Shown here: positions 29,946 through 37,755 of the stretch, in pieces
Position numbering within the stretch: the first letter of the stretch is position 1
Layout of the letters: every line of letters starts with the position of its first letter
Source of the DNA: Peptococcaceae bacterium UBA6116
GTDB taxonomy: Bacteria; Bacillota; Desulfitobacteriia; Desulfitobacteriales; Syntrophobotulaceae
DNA: 37,822 nucleotides
Direction: 5' to 3'
Assembly (NCBI GenBank): GCA_002423425.1
Contig: DIWC01000035.1
Location: 1-37,822 of the forward strand
The notes under the pieces: generated by a model
Told to the model about the DNA's origin: nothing
What the model saw: the letters and a program-made list of their open reading frames with translations, nothing else
Database searches by the model: none
Made by a program: the position numbers and the translations under genes

Positions 29946-31186
29946 TGAAAGAAGATAAAATTACAGCCATGTGGGAAGAAGACGGTGATTTAATGCGCAT
30001 CAAAAATTTTTTTGAGTACCTTCATCAGGATGATGATCTGAAAGACCGTATTAAACAGAAAGCCTTAAGTAAGATTTCATCTGCTGATAATCCGATTGCC
30101 TTCACTCCGGAAACGGCAGGCAAGAGTCTTAAAAAGAATCCGTTAAGGAAGATATCATATCTGTTTAAAAATAAAAAATCAGTTATTAAAGTTATATCTG
30201 CGGCAGCTATTGTTATTTTTGCCATATATTTGGGGACAGCCGGTTTGCTTATGGGGAATAATTCTCCGCTAAAAGTTGGAACGGCTACAAGCAACCAGGT
30301 AATGGATAAAGCGTATTCCGTACCTGCCGGCGGGTCAGCCGCTTCACCGGCACCTTCAGTTGCGCCATCTGCTCAGGATGACTTGTCTGTTACTTTTTCC
30401 GCAGCAAAGGGTGTGGGCCAAAGTAGTAATGCAGCTGATTCCACTTATGGAACCGATGCCCTAAAATCAGCAGCGACTGAGAATAATGTCCAAGATGGCG
30501 CAATTCAACAGAAGCTTATCTATACTCTGGATGTTGCTATCAAAGCAAATAACGTTTCGGCAGCGATGGAAGCGGTTCAGCAGAAAGTTAAGTCCGTTGG
30601 CGGTTATATTGCAGAATCCAGTTTCAATAATGATCAGGATCAAGCCTCGGCTTATTTGTCTTTAAAGATTCCAGTAAATCAGTTTGAAAGTTTTAAAGGG
30701 AATCTTTCTCAATTCGGTTCTGTTACTAACCAGCATCTTGCCACAAATGATGTTTCCAAAGATTACTTCGATACGCAAACCAGGTTAAGTACTTGGGAAG
30801 CTCAAGAAAAAAGATATCTTGAGATTTTACAGCAGGCCAAAAGTGTGGAAGATATTCTCAGGATAGAGGGTTCCCTGGTCAATGTCCGCAGCCAGATTGA
30901 AAGCTTAAAAGGGCAGCTTAAATATTGGGATAACCAGGTTGAATATTCGGAAGTCAGGATGAATATTTCCCCGAGCCAAAGTACTTTAGCCGTGAATGAT
31001 CCCTGGCAGCCTATATCAATTAAGCATACGTTGATTACTGCCAAAAACGCCATGGTAAAAACTATTAGTTTCGTCTGGAACGCTATAAACTATATTTTGG
31101 TTTTTATCGGTTATGCCTTGCCTGTAATAATAATTCTTGGAGCAGCCTGGGGTATATGGTTTCTGTACAAAAGACATAAAAAATAA
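29945..31186 (+). CDS. DUF4349 membrane protein, likely anti-sigma factor
   Basis: A 413-residue protein translationally coupled to the ECF sigma gene (overlapping stop and start; GGAGG 9 nt upstream). The N-terminal 75 residues are cytoplasmic, charged and could bind the sigma factor. A membrane helix (VIKVISAAAIVIFAIYLGTAGLLM) is followed by a Ser/Ala-rich extracellular linker. The DUF4349 domain starts near KLIYTLDVAIKANNVSAAMEAVQQKVKSVGGYIAESSF, includes LSLKIPVNQFESFKGNL and a coiled coil (about residues 280-320: ILQQAKSVEDILRIEGSLVNVRSQIESLKGQL). A last helix (AINYILVFIGYALPVIIILGAAWGIWFLY) anchors the C-terminus. Sensing of envelope stress is plausible but inferred from the pairing. 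Confidence 0.8.
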   Translation: MKEDKITAMWEEDGDLMRIKNFFEYLHQDDDLKDRIKQKALSKISSADNPIAFTPETAGKSLKKNPLRKISYLFKNKKSVIKVISAAAIVIFAIYLGTAGLLMGNNSPLKVGTATSNQVMDKAYSVPAGGSAASPAPSVAPSAQDDLSVTFSAAKGVGQSSNAADSTYGTDALKSAATENNVQDGAIQQKLIYTLDVAIKANNVSAAMEAVQQKVKSVGGYIAESSFNNDQDQASAYLSLKIPVNQFESFKGNLSQFGSVTNQHLATNDVSKDYFDTQTRLSTWEAQEKRYLEILQQAKSVEDILRIEGSLVNVRSQIESLKGQLKYWDNQVEYSEVRMNISPSQSTLAVNDPWQPISIKHTLITAKNAMVKTISFVWNAINYILVFIGYALPVIIILGAAWGIWFLYKRHKK

Positions 31187-31205
31187 AAAGTCATCATTTG
31201 CATAG

Positions 31206-31397
31206 TGTTGCAATTCGTGCTCTACTAATACCATCAATCTGGGTATTGGTGCACAAGTTGTGAATGAGGCTAATCAGCTTGATCTTATCGTGATTAAGGA
31301 CATTTCATTATTCCGCTTGTTAACGCGCTTCCCTTTAATATACAAAGAGTATAAGTTATTTCTGCTCAAAGAGGATGAAACTAAACACAGTGGATAA
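31206..31397 (+). pseudogene. Possible remnant of a lipid-kinase-like gene
   Basis: A frame without start codon runs to TAA at 31395 and encodes INLGIGAQVVNEANQLDLIV, then KDISLFRLLTRFPLIYKEYK. The part LDLIVIKDISLFRLL and PLIYK resembles the end of diacylglycerol-kinase-like proteins (GLLDV-IVKK-S--KLL--LP-VYKG). The resemblance is weak and no N-terminal part exists, so this could be chance. It occupies the 380-bp gap between the DUF4349 gene and the heat-shock operon. Confidence 0.3.
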
Positions 31398-31401
31398 AAA
31401 T

Positions 31402-31426
31402 GTCTCGAATACTTGAGGCTTTTTTT
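31402..31426 (+). terminator. Weak terminator-like hairpin
   Basis: GTCTC (31402-31406)/GAGGC (31415-31419), one G-T pair, loop of 8 nt, then seven T. The short stem makes it a modest terminator, placed just before the promoter of the J-domain gene. Confidence 0.45.
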
Positions 31427-31454
31427 CCATATTTTGGAGATAATATTATAGAGT

Positions 31455-31471
31455 TCTGACCAATATTGACC
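31455..31471 (-). promoter_or_regulatory. CtsR-like operator on the dnaJ-clpB promoter
   Basis: On the minus strand the heptads GGTCAAT and GGTCAGA are separated by 3 bp. The CtsR consensus is a direct repeat (A/G)GTCAAA, 3 bp, (A/G)GTCAAA, so 12 of 14 positions agree; the central spacer base is T, not A. It covers the -35 hexamer of the promoter below, the proper place for a repressor. clpB and other clp genes are known CtsR targets in Firmicutes. Confidence 0.6.
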
Positions 31472-31500
31472 TTTGAAAACTATTGGAATATAATAGTTTT
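31466..31500 (+). promoter_or_regulatory. Sigma-A promoter overlapped by a 9-7-9 inverted repeat
   Basis: TTGACC (31466-31471), exactly 17 bp, TATAAT (31489-31494): a near-consensus housekeeping promoter for the J-domain/clpB operon. A perfect inverted repeat AAAACTATT (31476-31484)/AATAGTTTT (31492-31500) surrounds the -10, with a 7-bp centre, and looks like a second operator. No CIRCE element (TTAGCACTC-N9-GAGTGCTAA) is present. The transcript would begin near 31501 and have a leader of about 65 nt. Confidence 0.65.
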
Positions 31501-31567
31501 TGACAGGTAAATTATTCTAAAGTATTAAAGCCAAACCGACGGCAAGGAAATAAAAGAGGTGATCAAA

Positions 31568-32566
31568 TTGGATTTTAAAGATTATTACAATGTTCTAGGA
31601 GTATCCCCCGATGCAGATATAAAAGAAATAAAGAAAGTCTATCAAAAGTTGACAAAGAAATACCATCCTGATCTCAATCCCGGTAATAAAGAGGCGGAGG
31701 CAAAATTCAAGGAGATCAACGAAGCCTATCATGCTATATCTGATCCGGCAAAAAGACAAAAATACAATGACTTGCGGGATAATTATCAACAATGGCAAAA
31801 CCGGGGCGGCAGGGATAATTTCGACTGGTCGGCCTGGCAGCAGAATCAGGGGACAGGCAGACGGGGAACAGGTAGTCATACGCGAACAATGACACCTGAA
31901 GAATTTAATGAAATGTTTGGGCAAGGTAGAAATAGTTCGGGAAGAGGAGGATCTGGAGGATTTTCCGATTTCTTTTCGACGATTTTTGGTATGGGGGAAG
32001 ATTACGATTCTCCGGCAGACGACTATGGTTATGATATGCGTAGGCAGCCGAGGCCGGGAAGAGATCTTCAGGGCGAAATAACAATTACTTTAGAAGAAGC
32101 GTATCATGGAGCTAAAAAGCTAATTGATATCGGAGGCCGAAGAATAGAAGCAAGCATTCCCAAAGGGATCAGGGACGGCAATAAAATAAGATTATCGGGT
32201 CAAGGCCAAAATGGTACTAAGGGTGGGGCCAAAGGAGATCTGCTGCTGACTATAAAAATTCTTCCTCACGCACTGATTAGCAGGGAGGGAGACGATCTAA
32301 ATGCTAGCTTGGAAATAGATTTCTATACCGCAGTACTAGGAGGGGAGGCAGGGGTCAACACTTTTGCCGGCAATATTATCTTGAAGATTCCTCCTCATAC
32401 CCAAACTGGTAAAAGTTTTAGATTGAAAGGCAAAGGAATGCCGGTTTTAAATCAATCCGGCAAGTTTGGCGATCTATATGTTAAAACCACTATTATTTTA
32501 CCCGATGACCTCACGGAAAAAGAGATTAACGTCCTGCAAGGGCTTAGCAGGGATAGACAAAGGTAA
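31568..32566 (+). CDS. cbpA: J-domain co-chaperone, CbpA type (no zinc finger)
   Basis: A DnaJ-family protein of 332 residues that stimulates DnaK. The J domain is at 1-66 with HPD at 33-35 (LTKKYHPDLNPG) and the family start DFKDYYNVLGV. A Gly/Arg/Asn-rich linker (RGGRDNFDW, GQGRNSSGRGGSGGFSDFFSTIFG) follows, then the C-terminal substrate-binding beta domains (GRDLQGEITITLEEAYHGAKKLI and DGNKIRLSGQGQNG). The four CxxCxGxG repeats of true DnaJ are missing, so it is class B (CbpA-like). The TTG at 31568 is preferred, as GAGGTG lies 6 nt upstream and gives MDFKDYY; GTG 31559 sits inside that site. It precedes clpB by 14 bp, which places both in one disaggregation operon. Confidence 0.9.
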   Translation: MDFKDYYNVLGVSPDADIKEIKKVYQKLTKKYHPDLNPGNKEAEAKFKEINEAYHAISDPAKRQKYNDLRDNYQQWQNRGGRDNFDWSAWQQNQGTGRRGTGSHTRTMTPEEFNEMFGQGRNSSGRGGSGGFSDFFSTIFGMGEDYDSPADDYGYDMRRQPRPGRDLQGEITITLEEAYHGAKKLIDIGGRRIEASIPKGIRDGNKIRLSGQGQNGTKGGAKGDLLLTIKILPHALISREGDDLNASLEIDFYTAVLGGEAGVNTFAGNIILKIPPHTQTGKSFRLKGKGMPVLNQSGKFGDLYVKTTIILPDDLTEKEINVLQGLSRDRQR

Positions 32567-32580
32567 AGGAGGAATAGATT

Positions 32581-35172
32581 ATGGCATTTGACACCAACCG
32601 TTTTACGCAAAAGTCACAGGAAGCAATTATTGCTGCTCAGAATAATGCAGAAAGAAACCATAACAGTCAGGTAGAGCCAGAGCATCTGTTGCTTGCTTTA
32701 TTTGAACAAAACGATGGTGTAGTTCCTCAGCTTTTAAACAAATTAAATATAAATAAAACATTATTAATAGAGAAAACAGAGGCAAGCATTAACAGGCTCC
32801 CGCGGATTACCGGCGCAGGAGCACAATTGACCTATTCGCAAAGGATGAGGGATGTACTTGTTAACGCTCATGATCAGATGGAACCGTTTGGCGATGATTA
32901 TGTCAGTACGGAGCACCTTTTTCTCGCTATTTTAGAAAAGGCCAAGGGCGATGCGGGGAAAATACTCAAAGAGGCCGGTATCAGCCGTGAAACTCTTTTT
33001 AGGGTTTTAAAAGAAATAAGGGGATCCCAGAGAGTTACCGGTCAAAACCCTGAAGGCACCTATGCTGCGCTTGAACAATACGGCAGGAATCTAGTTTCTT
33101 TAGCAAGGAAAGGGAAGCTTGATCCCGTAATCGGTCGGGATGAGGAAATCCGGAGAGTAATTCAAATCCTGTCACGCCGGACAAAAAATAATCCGGTACT
33201 AATTGGAGAACCGGGAGTGGGGAAAACAGCGATTGTTGAGGGTTTGGCCGGAAGGATTGTCCGTGGCGACGTTCCCGAGTCAATCAAAAATAAGGAAGTA
33301 ATATCCCTTGATATGGGTGCACTGATTGCCGGGGCCAAGTATAGGGGTGAATTTGAAGAACGGTTAAAAGCGGTTTTAAAAGAAGTACAAGACCGCGGAG
33401 ATATTATTCTTTTTGTGGATGAACTGCATACAGTAGTTGGTGCAGGTGCTGCCGAAGGTGCGATGGATGCCGGCAATATGCTGAAACCGATGCTGGCTAG
33501 GGGAGAGCTGCGGATGGTTGGCGCAACAACATTGGATGAGTACCGCAAGCATATTGAAAAGGATGCAGCCTTGGAACGCAGATTTCAAACGGTTATGGTT
33601 GCTCCTCCGAGTGTTGAGGACACCATTTCTATCCTGCGTGGCCTTAAGGAGAGGTACGAAACCCATCATGGCATCAGAATTACCGATAGTGCTTTAATTG
33701 CTGCCAGTATTCTTTCCGACAGATATATCAGTGACAGGTTCCTGCCGGATAAAGCCATTGACTTAGTTGATGAAGCCGCTGCCAAATTAAGGATGGAGAT
33801 TACAAGCGAACCCCAGGAACTTGATGATATTAAGAGAAAAATTATGCAGCTTGAAATTGAACGGGAAGCCTTAAAAAAGGAAAAGGATAAATCAAGCCAA
33901 GAAAGACTTGCTAACATTGAGAAAGATTTGGCTAATGATAAAGAGAATAGAAGCTCACTGGAAGCCCAACTTCAGGAGGAACGGGAAAAGCTTGCTAAGA
34001 TCCAAAAACTTAAAGAGGAAATTGACCGTACCCGGGTAAATATCGAAAATGCCCAGCAAAAGTATGACTATAATAAAGCCGCCGAGCTGCAATACGGAGT
34101 ACTTCCGCAGTTGGAGAAAGACCTTGCTGCTATCGAGAAAGTAATAGCCGAAAGGAATAATACTTTGCTGAGGCAGGAAGTAACAGAAAATGATATAGCG
34201 GAAATAGTTGCCAAATGGACCATGATTCCTGTATCTAAGCTCTTGGAGAGTGAATCGGAAAAGTTGATCTCTATGGAAAAAAATCTTGGACGAAGGGTCA
34301 TTGGACAATATAAAGCGGTCCAAGCAGTATCCGATGCGGTACGCCGGGCCCGTACAGGGCTGCAGGATCCTAACCGGCCGCTTGGGTCATTTCTGTTTCT
34401 GGGGCCAACAGGGGTAGGAAAAACCGAGTTGGCCAAAGCCTTGGCCGAATTTCTTTTTGACAATGAACAAGCTCTGATTCGTCTGGATATGTCCGAATAT
34501 ATGGAAAAGCATTCCGTATCCCGTTTAATTGGGGCACCTCCGGGTTATGTCGGTTATGACGAAGGCGGACAGCTTACAGAAGCCGTTCGCAGGAAACCTT
34601 ATGCCGTTATTCTCTTAGATGAAATAGAAAAAGCCCATGGGGATGTTTTCAATATTCTGCTTCAATTGTTGGATGATGGACGTTTAACCGATAATCAGGG
34701 CCGAGTGGTTAATTTTAAAAATACTGTGGTGATTCTGACCAGTAATATTGCGGGTTCTGAGATTCGGGAACTTAAAGAGAATAACAATTCCCCGGAGATA
34801 ATCCGGAAAACCGTGGAGGTTGAGTTAAACAGGCATTTCAAGCCTGAATTTCTCAATAGATTGGATGAGATAATTATTTTTGAACCGCTGAAGAAGGAAG
34901 AAATTGCTCAAATAATTGAAATTCAACTAGACCTTTTGCGGAAGCGGCTAATAGAAAGAGGAATAACCTTGTCTTTAAACGAAAATGCTCGTAATCAAAT
35001 CATTACTGAAGGATATAATCCAGTATTTGGAGCCAGACCCCTAAAAAGGCTGATTCAGCAGCGTATCCAAAATTCCCTGGCTAAAATGATTTTGCAGGGA
35101 TCGGTTTCTGAAGGGTCAAATGTTACGGTAAATTATTCAGCTGACCAGGAATATACTTTTCAAGTAGAGTAA
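32581..35172 (+). CDS. clpB: ATP-dependent disaggregase ClpB
   Basis: A hexameric Hsp100 machine that, with DnaK and a J protein, pulls polypeptides out of aggregates. The 863 residues show two Clp-N repeats (1-150: FTQKSQEAIIAAQNNAERNHNSQVEPEHLL), AAA1 with Walker A GEPGVGKT (about 209-216) and Walker B ILFVDELHT, and a long coiled-coil middle domain (about 410-530: QLEIEREALKKEKDKSSQERLANIEKDL). AAA2 follows with Walker A GPTGVGKTE (about 606), Walker B VILLDEIEKAH, and the C-terminal domain. The middle domain separates it from ClpA/ClpC, and the LGF/IGF loop for ClpP is not seen. ATG follows AAAGGAGG. Cotranscribed with the J-domain gene under a CtsR-like site. Confidence 0.97.
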   Translation: MAFDTNRFTQKSQEAIIAAQNNAERNHNSQVEPEHLLLALFEQNDGVVPQLLNKLNINKTLLIEKTEASINRLPRITGAGAQLTYSQRMRDVLVNAHDQMEPFGDDYVSTEHLFLAILEKAKGDAGKILKEAGISRETLFRVLKEIRGSQRVTGQNPEGTYAALEQYGRNLVSLARKGKLDPVIGRDEEIRRVIQILSRRTKNNPVLIGEPGVGKTAIVEGLAGRIVRGDVPESIKNKEVISLDMGALIAGAKYRGEFEERLKAVLKEVQDRGDIILFVDELHTVVGAGAAEGAMDAGNMLKPMLARGELRMVGATTLDEYRKHIEKDAALERRFQTVMVAPPSVEDTISILRGLKERYETHHGIRITDSALIAASILSDRYISDRFLPDKAIDLVDEAAAKLRMEITSEPQELDDIKRKIMQLEIEREALKKEKDKSSQERLANIEKDLANDKENRSSLEAQLQEEREKLAKIQKLKEEIDRTRVNIENAQQKYDYNKAAELQYGVLPQLEKDLAAIEKVIAERNNTLLRQEVTENDIAEIVAKWTMIPVSKLLESESEKLISMEKNLGRRVIGQYKAVQAVSDAVRRARTGLQDPNRPLGSFLFLGPTGVGKTELAKALAEFLFDNEQALIRLDMSEYMEKHSVSRLIGAPPGYVGYDEGGQLTEAVRRKPYAVILLDEIEKAHGDVFNILLQLLDDGRLTDNQGRVVNFKNTVVILTSNIAGSEIRELKENNNSPEIIRKTVEVELNRHFKPEFLNRLDEIIIFEPLKKEEIAQIIEIQLDLLRKRLIERGITLSLNENARNQIITEGYNPVFGARPLKRLIQQRIQNSLAKMILQGSVSEGSNVTVNYSADQEYTFQVE

Positions 35173-35258
35173 AAATACTCGATCAATACGAATGTGAATA
35201 AATTTATGTTTTTTGGTATATCCTGAAAATGCTTAATCGTTAGATGGAGGTATCGAAA

Positions 35259-35465
35259 ATGCATAATCAAAGCGAAATAAAGAAGATATTGGACCAAGGC
35301 ATGGTTACCATGTCTATTATTGAGAGCGAGGTTTGTATGCGAAAGTGTCAAATGTATAGTCAAATGGCACAAGACAAAGAAATAAAAGAATTTTTCCAAA
35401 AACAAGCTAGTGCGTTGGAAGGATTAACTGACTTTTTTAAATCAAAACTTTCCGAAGTAATGTAG
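35259..35465 (+). CDS. Unrecognised 68-residue helical protein
   Basis: Not recognised. The ATG at 35259 follows GGAGGT (7-8 nt). The product, starting MHNQSEIKKILDQGMVTMSI, is almost wholly helical and amphipathic, rich in Met, Glu and Lys, with a Cys pair in EVCMRKCQMYSQMAQDKEIK. It has no signal peptide or membrane segment. Two helices of about 28 residues are expected, as in half of a ferritin-like or CotF-like four-helix bundle. A second small protein of similar make-up follows after 15 bp; the two may form a heteromeric bundle. Spacing and ribosome sites make both credible genes. Confidence 0.65.
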   Translation: MHNQSEIKKILDQGMVTMSIIESEVCMRKCQMYSQMAQDKEIKEFFQKQASALEGLTDFFKSKLSEVM

Positions 35466-35480
35466 AAGGGAGAACGAATT

Positions 35481-35681
35481 ATGAGTAGTTTTTTTTCCGA
35501 TCTTGACATGTTGTACGATTATGAAAAAGATACCATAGCTGCCGCTGCAGGCTATATGACCATTGCCTCCAGAGTTTCCAGTAAAGAGCTGATTACGAGA
35601 TATCTTCATTTAGCCAATGAAGCAGGTAAAGTTTGCGAAAAGGCTAGAAGTTTGATTGAAAAAAGTGGTGGAATTGCTTAA
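35481..35681 (+). CDS. Unrecognised 66-residue helical protein
   Basis: Not recognised. ATG 35481 follows AAGGGAG (8-9 nt). The product (SSFFSDLDMLYDYEKDTIAA, then AAGYMTIASRVSSKELITRY and a third helix LANEAGKVCEKARSLIEKSG) is helical and soluble, with one Cys. It appears cotranscribed with the preceding small gene, and both lie between clpB and a bidirectional terminator. The Asp/Glu/Tyr spacing of the first helix recalls ferritin-like or spore coat CotF-like proteins, but the family is not assured. A function in stress or spores would be guesswork. Confidence 0.65.
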   Translation: MSSFFSDLDMLYDYEKDTIAAAAGYMTIASRVSSKELITRYLHLANEAGKVCEKARSLIEKSGGIA

Positions 35682-35719
35682 ATAGTTGTACTGGTAAGAA
35701 AACAAAAATTGAATACAAA

Positions 35720-35757
35720 AAACGGGTGATTTCAATATATTTTGGAATCACCCGTTT
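35720..35757. terminator. Bidirectional terminator hairpin
   Basis: A perfect 12-bp stem AAACGGGTGATT (35720-35731)/AATCACCCGTTT (35746-35757) with a 14-nt loop. Read on the minus strand it continues into a T run (GTTTTTTG), so it ends transcripts from ribBA-ribH; on the plus strand it ends the small-protein pair with fewer T. Confidence 0.75.
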
Positions 35758-35760
35758 AAT

Positions 35761-35957
35761 AGGTGCGCTTTAGCGGACATGAAGAAGTGGCTTCCAGAGA
35801 TAGAAAAATGGATACGTCACCGCCTAAGAATGTGTGTGTGGAAACAGTGGAAGAAATTAAGAACATTGTTATTCGTAGTGCTTAATGAACCGCTGTATAC
35901 CGAACGGTATGTACGGTGGGGTTAGAGGTCGGCGGAGAAATCCGCCTCCTACTAGAT
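35761..35957 (+). mobile_element. 3' remnant of a group II intron with maturase fragment
   Basis: The frame 35761-35925 reads LADMKKWLPEIEKWIRHRLR then MCVWKQWKKLRT, the X/thumb region of group II intron reverse transcriptases (W-x-R-R-R-x-R-M-C-x-W-K-Q-W-K). It jumps without a frame change to LNEPLYTERYVRWG, the normal last residues, so some 60-80 codons were lost. From 35887 the DNA GAACCGCTGTATACCGAACG and GGTATGTACGGTGG matches intron domain V, and GGCGGA-GAAA-TCCGCC (35931-35946) followed by CCTACTAGAT matches domain VI and the 3' end. Everything 5' of it is missing, so the intron cannot splice or move. It lies directly behind a terminator hairpin, a site type some bacterial introns prefer. 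Confidence 0.8.
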
Positions 35958-36004
35958 TGAGGCTTTTAATCACATCTTATAGGTAGAAGAATAATTTTTT
36001 ATAT

Positions 36005-36469
36005 TTATGATAACTGTTTTAGAAGATTAGCCGTTTCAATGGCAGTCATTGCCGCATCAAAGCCTTTATTGCCTGCTTTTGTTCCTGCTCTCTCTATAGC
36101 CTGTTCAATAGTATCTGTCGTCAAGACTCCAAAGATAATAGGAACATCGGTTTGTAAGCCAACATTGGCAATGCCTTTGCTTACTTCGCTGCTTACATAA
36201 TCAAAATGGGGGGTGGCACCCCTAATCACGGCACCAAGACAAATGACGGCATCAAAACGTTTCTGCTGAGCTATTTTTTTTGCAACCAGAGGTATTTCAA
36301 AAGCACCGGGGACCCATGCCAATTCGATATTTTCTTCATTTACTCCATGTCTTTTTAAGGCATCTAAAGCCCCGCCAATGAGCTTATTTGTAATAAACTC
36401 ATTAAACCTTCCGGCGACAATAGCAAATTTAAGATTTTCAGCGATTAAATTTCCTTCATAAGTTTTCAA
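36005..36469 (-). CDS. ribH: 6,7-dimethyl-8-ribityllumazine synthase
   Basis: Condenses 5-amino-6-ribitylaminouracil with 3,4-dihydroxybutanone 4-phosphate (made by RibBA, next gene) to lumazine, the step before riboflavin. The 154 residues contain IVAGRFNEFITNKLIGGALDAL, WVPGAFEIPLVAKKIA, and AVICLGAVIRGATPHFDYVSSEVSKGI with the active-site region (His in TPHFDY). Such proteins assemble as 60-mers or pentamers. The start is TTG 36469, giving MKTYEGNL, which aligns with B. subtilis MNIIQGNL; AAGG lies about 10 nt upstream, so the ribosome site is weak. It follows ribBA by 65 bp in the usual rib operon order. A terminator lies at 35720-35757. Confidence 0.96.
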   Translation of the reverse strand: MKTYEGNLIAENLKFAIVAGRFNEFITNKLIGGALDALKRHGVNEENIELAWVPGAFEIPLVAKKIAQQKRFDAVICLGAVIRGATPHFDYVSSEVSKGIANVGLQTDVPIIFGVLTTDTIEQAIERAGTKAGNKGFDAAMTAIETANLLKQLS

Positions 36470-36534
36470 ATTCCAACAACCTTCCCGTATTTTTTTTATT
36501 ATTTAATTCAAACCTATTATTCTGTTCGAACCGA

Positions 36535-37755
36535 TTATTTTATCTGAGTGAGGTAATGGCCAAGTTTATCTTTTTTGGTATTGAGATAGCGCTGATTCTC
36601 AGGCTTTGGGCTCATCTCGATGGGCACTCTTTCGACAACATTAATTCCGTAGCCTTCTAAACCAATAATCTTCTTTGGGTTGTTGGTCATTAAACGCACT
36701 TTGGTAATCCCTAAATCGGAGAGGATTTGGGCACCGACTCCGTAGTCGCGTAAATCGGCGGGGAAACCCAGGGCAAGATTGGCTTCGACAGTGTCTTTCC
36801 CTTCTTCTTGCAGTTTATAGGCTTTTAGTTTATTTAGTAAGCCGATTCCTCTTCCTTCCTGGCGCATATAAAGGAAAACACCACGTCCTTCACGTTCAAT
36901 TTGTATCAGTGCCGCAGACAATTGGTCCCGGCAGTCGCATCTCCTTGAGAAAAATACATCTCCGGTCAAACATTCGGAGTGTACTCTGACCAGCACAGGG
37001 TCACCGTCATCGACTTGACCTTTAATTAGAGCCAGATGTTCCTTATTATCAATAATACTCCGGTAGCCGACCGCTTTAAAAACTCCATACTCACTAGGGA
37101 AGTTAACGCTCTCTGCCATTTCTATCAGTCTCTCATTCCGTCGGCGATAGAGGATAAGATCCTTAATTGTCACCAGTTTGAGGTTATGTTTCTTTTTGAA
37201 TTCTATTAAATCCGGTATCCTCGCCATGGTACCATCATCTTTCATAATTTCACATAACACTCCGGCAGGTTTTAATCCGGCTAAATGGGCAAGATCCACC
37301 GATCCCTCGGTATGGCCGGTCCTGACTAAAACTCCGCCTTCTTTGGCCTGGAGAGGAAAAACGTGGCCGGGCTTATGAAGATCGTGCGGCTTACTGTCAG
37401 GGTTGACTAAAACTTGAATAGTATTGGCCCGTTCATAAGCGGAAATGCCGGTAGTACTGTTGATTGCATCTACACTTACGGTAAAAGCTGTACCACGAGG
37501 ATCGGTATTATTTTGGACCATTTGATCCAAATCTAATTTTTTCAGACGTTCGGCAGTCAGAGAAACACAGATCAGTCCCCGGCCATAGGTGGCCATAAAG
37601 TTTATAGCTTCAGGTGTTGCCATCTCGGCGGCCATAACAAGATCGCCTTCATTCTCCCGATCCTCATCATCAACGACAATAATCATTTTACCGGCTTTAA
37701 AATCTTCAATAGCGTCTTCGATCGTATCAAATATTTTTTCTTGATCCAAGAACAT
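36535..37755 (-). CDS. ribBA: 3,4-dihydroxy-2-butanone-4-phosphate synthase/GTP cyclohydrolase II
   Basis: A bifunctional enzyme (406 aa) that supplies both precursors of riboflavin. The N-terminal RibB half (to about 205) shows IIVVDDEDRENEGDLVMAAE, with the Mg-binding acidic loop, and GHVFPLQAKEGGVLVRTGHTEGSVDLA. The C-terminal RibA half has the zinc site in HSECLTGDVFFSRRCDCRDQL, then YMRQEGRGIGLLNKLKAY and LMTNNPKKIIGLEGYGI. The ATG at 37755 is preferred, as GGGAGT lies 7 nt upstream; an in-frame upstream start at 37809 adds 18 unconserved residues. Followed by ribH. The upstream rib genes or FMN riboswitch, if present, are outside the window. Confidence 0.97.
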   Translation of the reverse strand: MFLDQEKIFDTIEDAIEDFKAGKMIIVVDDEDRENEGDLVMAAEMATPEAINFMATYGRGLICVSLTAERLKKLDLDQMVQNNTDPRGTAFTVSVDAINSTTGISAYERANTIQVLVNPDSKPHDLHKPGHVFPLQAKEGGVLVRTGHTEGSVDLAHLAGLKPAGVLCEIMKDDGTMARIPDLIEFKKKHNLKLVTIKDLILYRRRNERLIEMAESVNFPSEYGVFKAVGYRSIIDNKEHLALIKGQVDDGDPVLVRVHSECLTGDVFFSRRCDCRDQLSAALIQIEREGRGVFLYMRQEGRGIGLLNKLKAYKLQEEGKDTVEANLALGFPADLRDYGVGAQILSDLGITKVRLMTNNPKKIIGLEGYGINVVERVPIEMSPKPENQRYLNTKKDKLGHYLTQIK

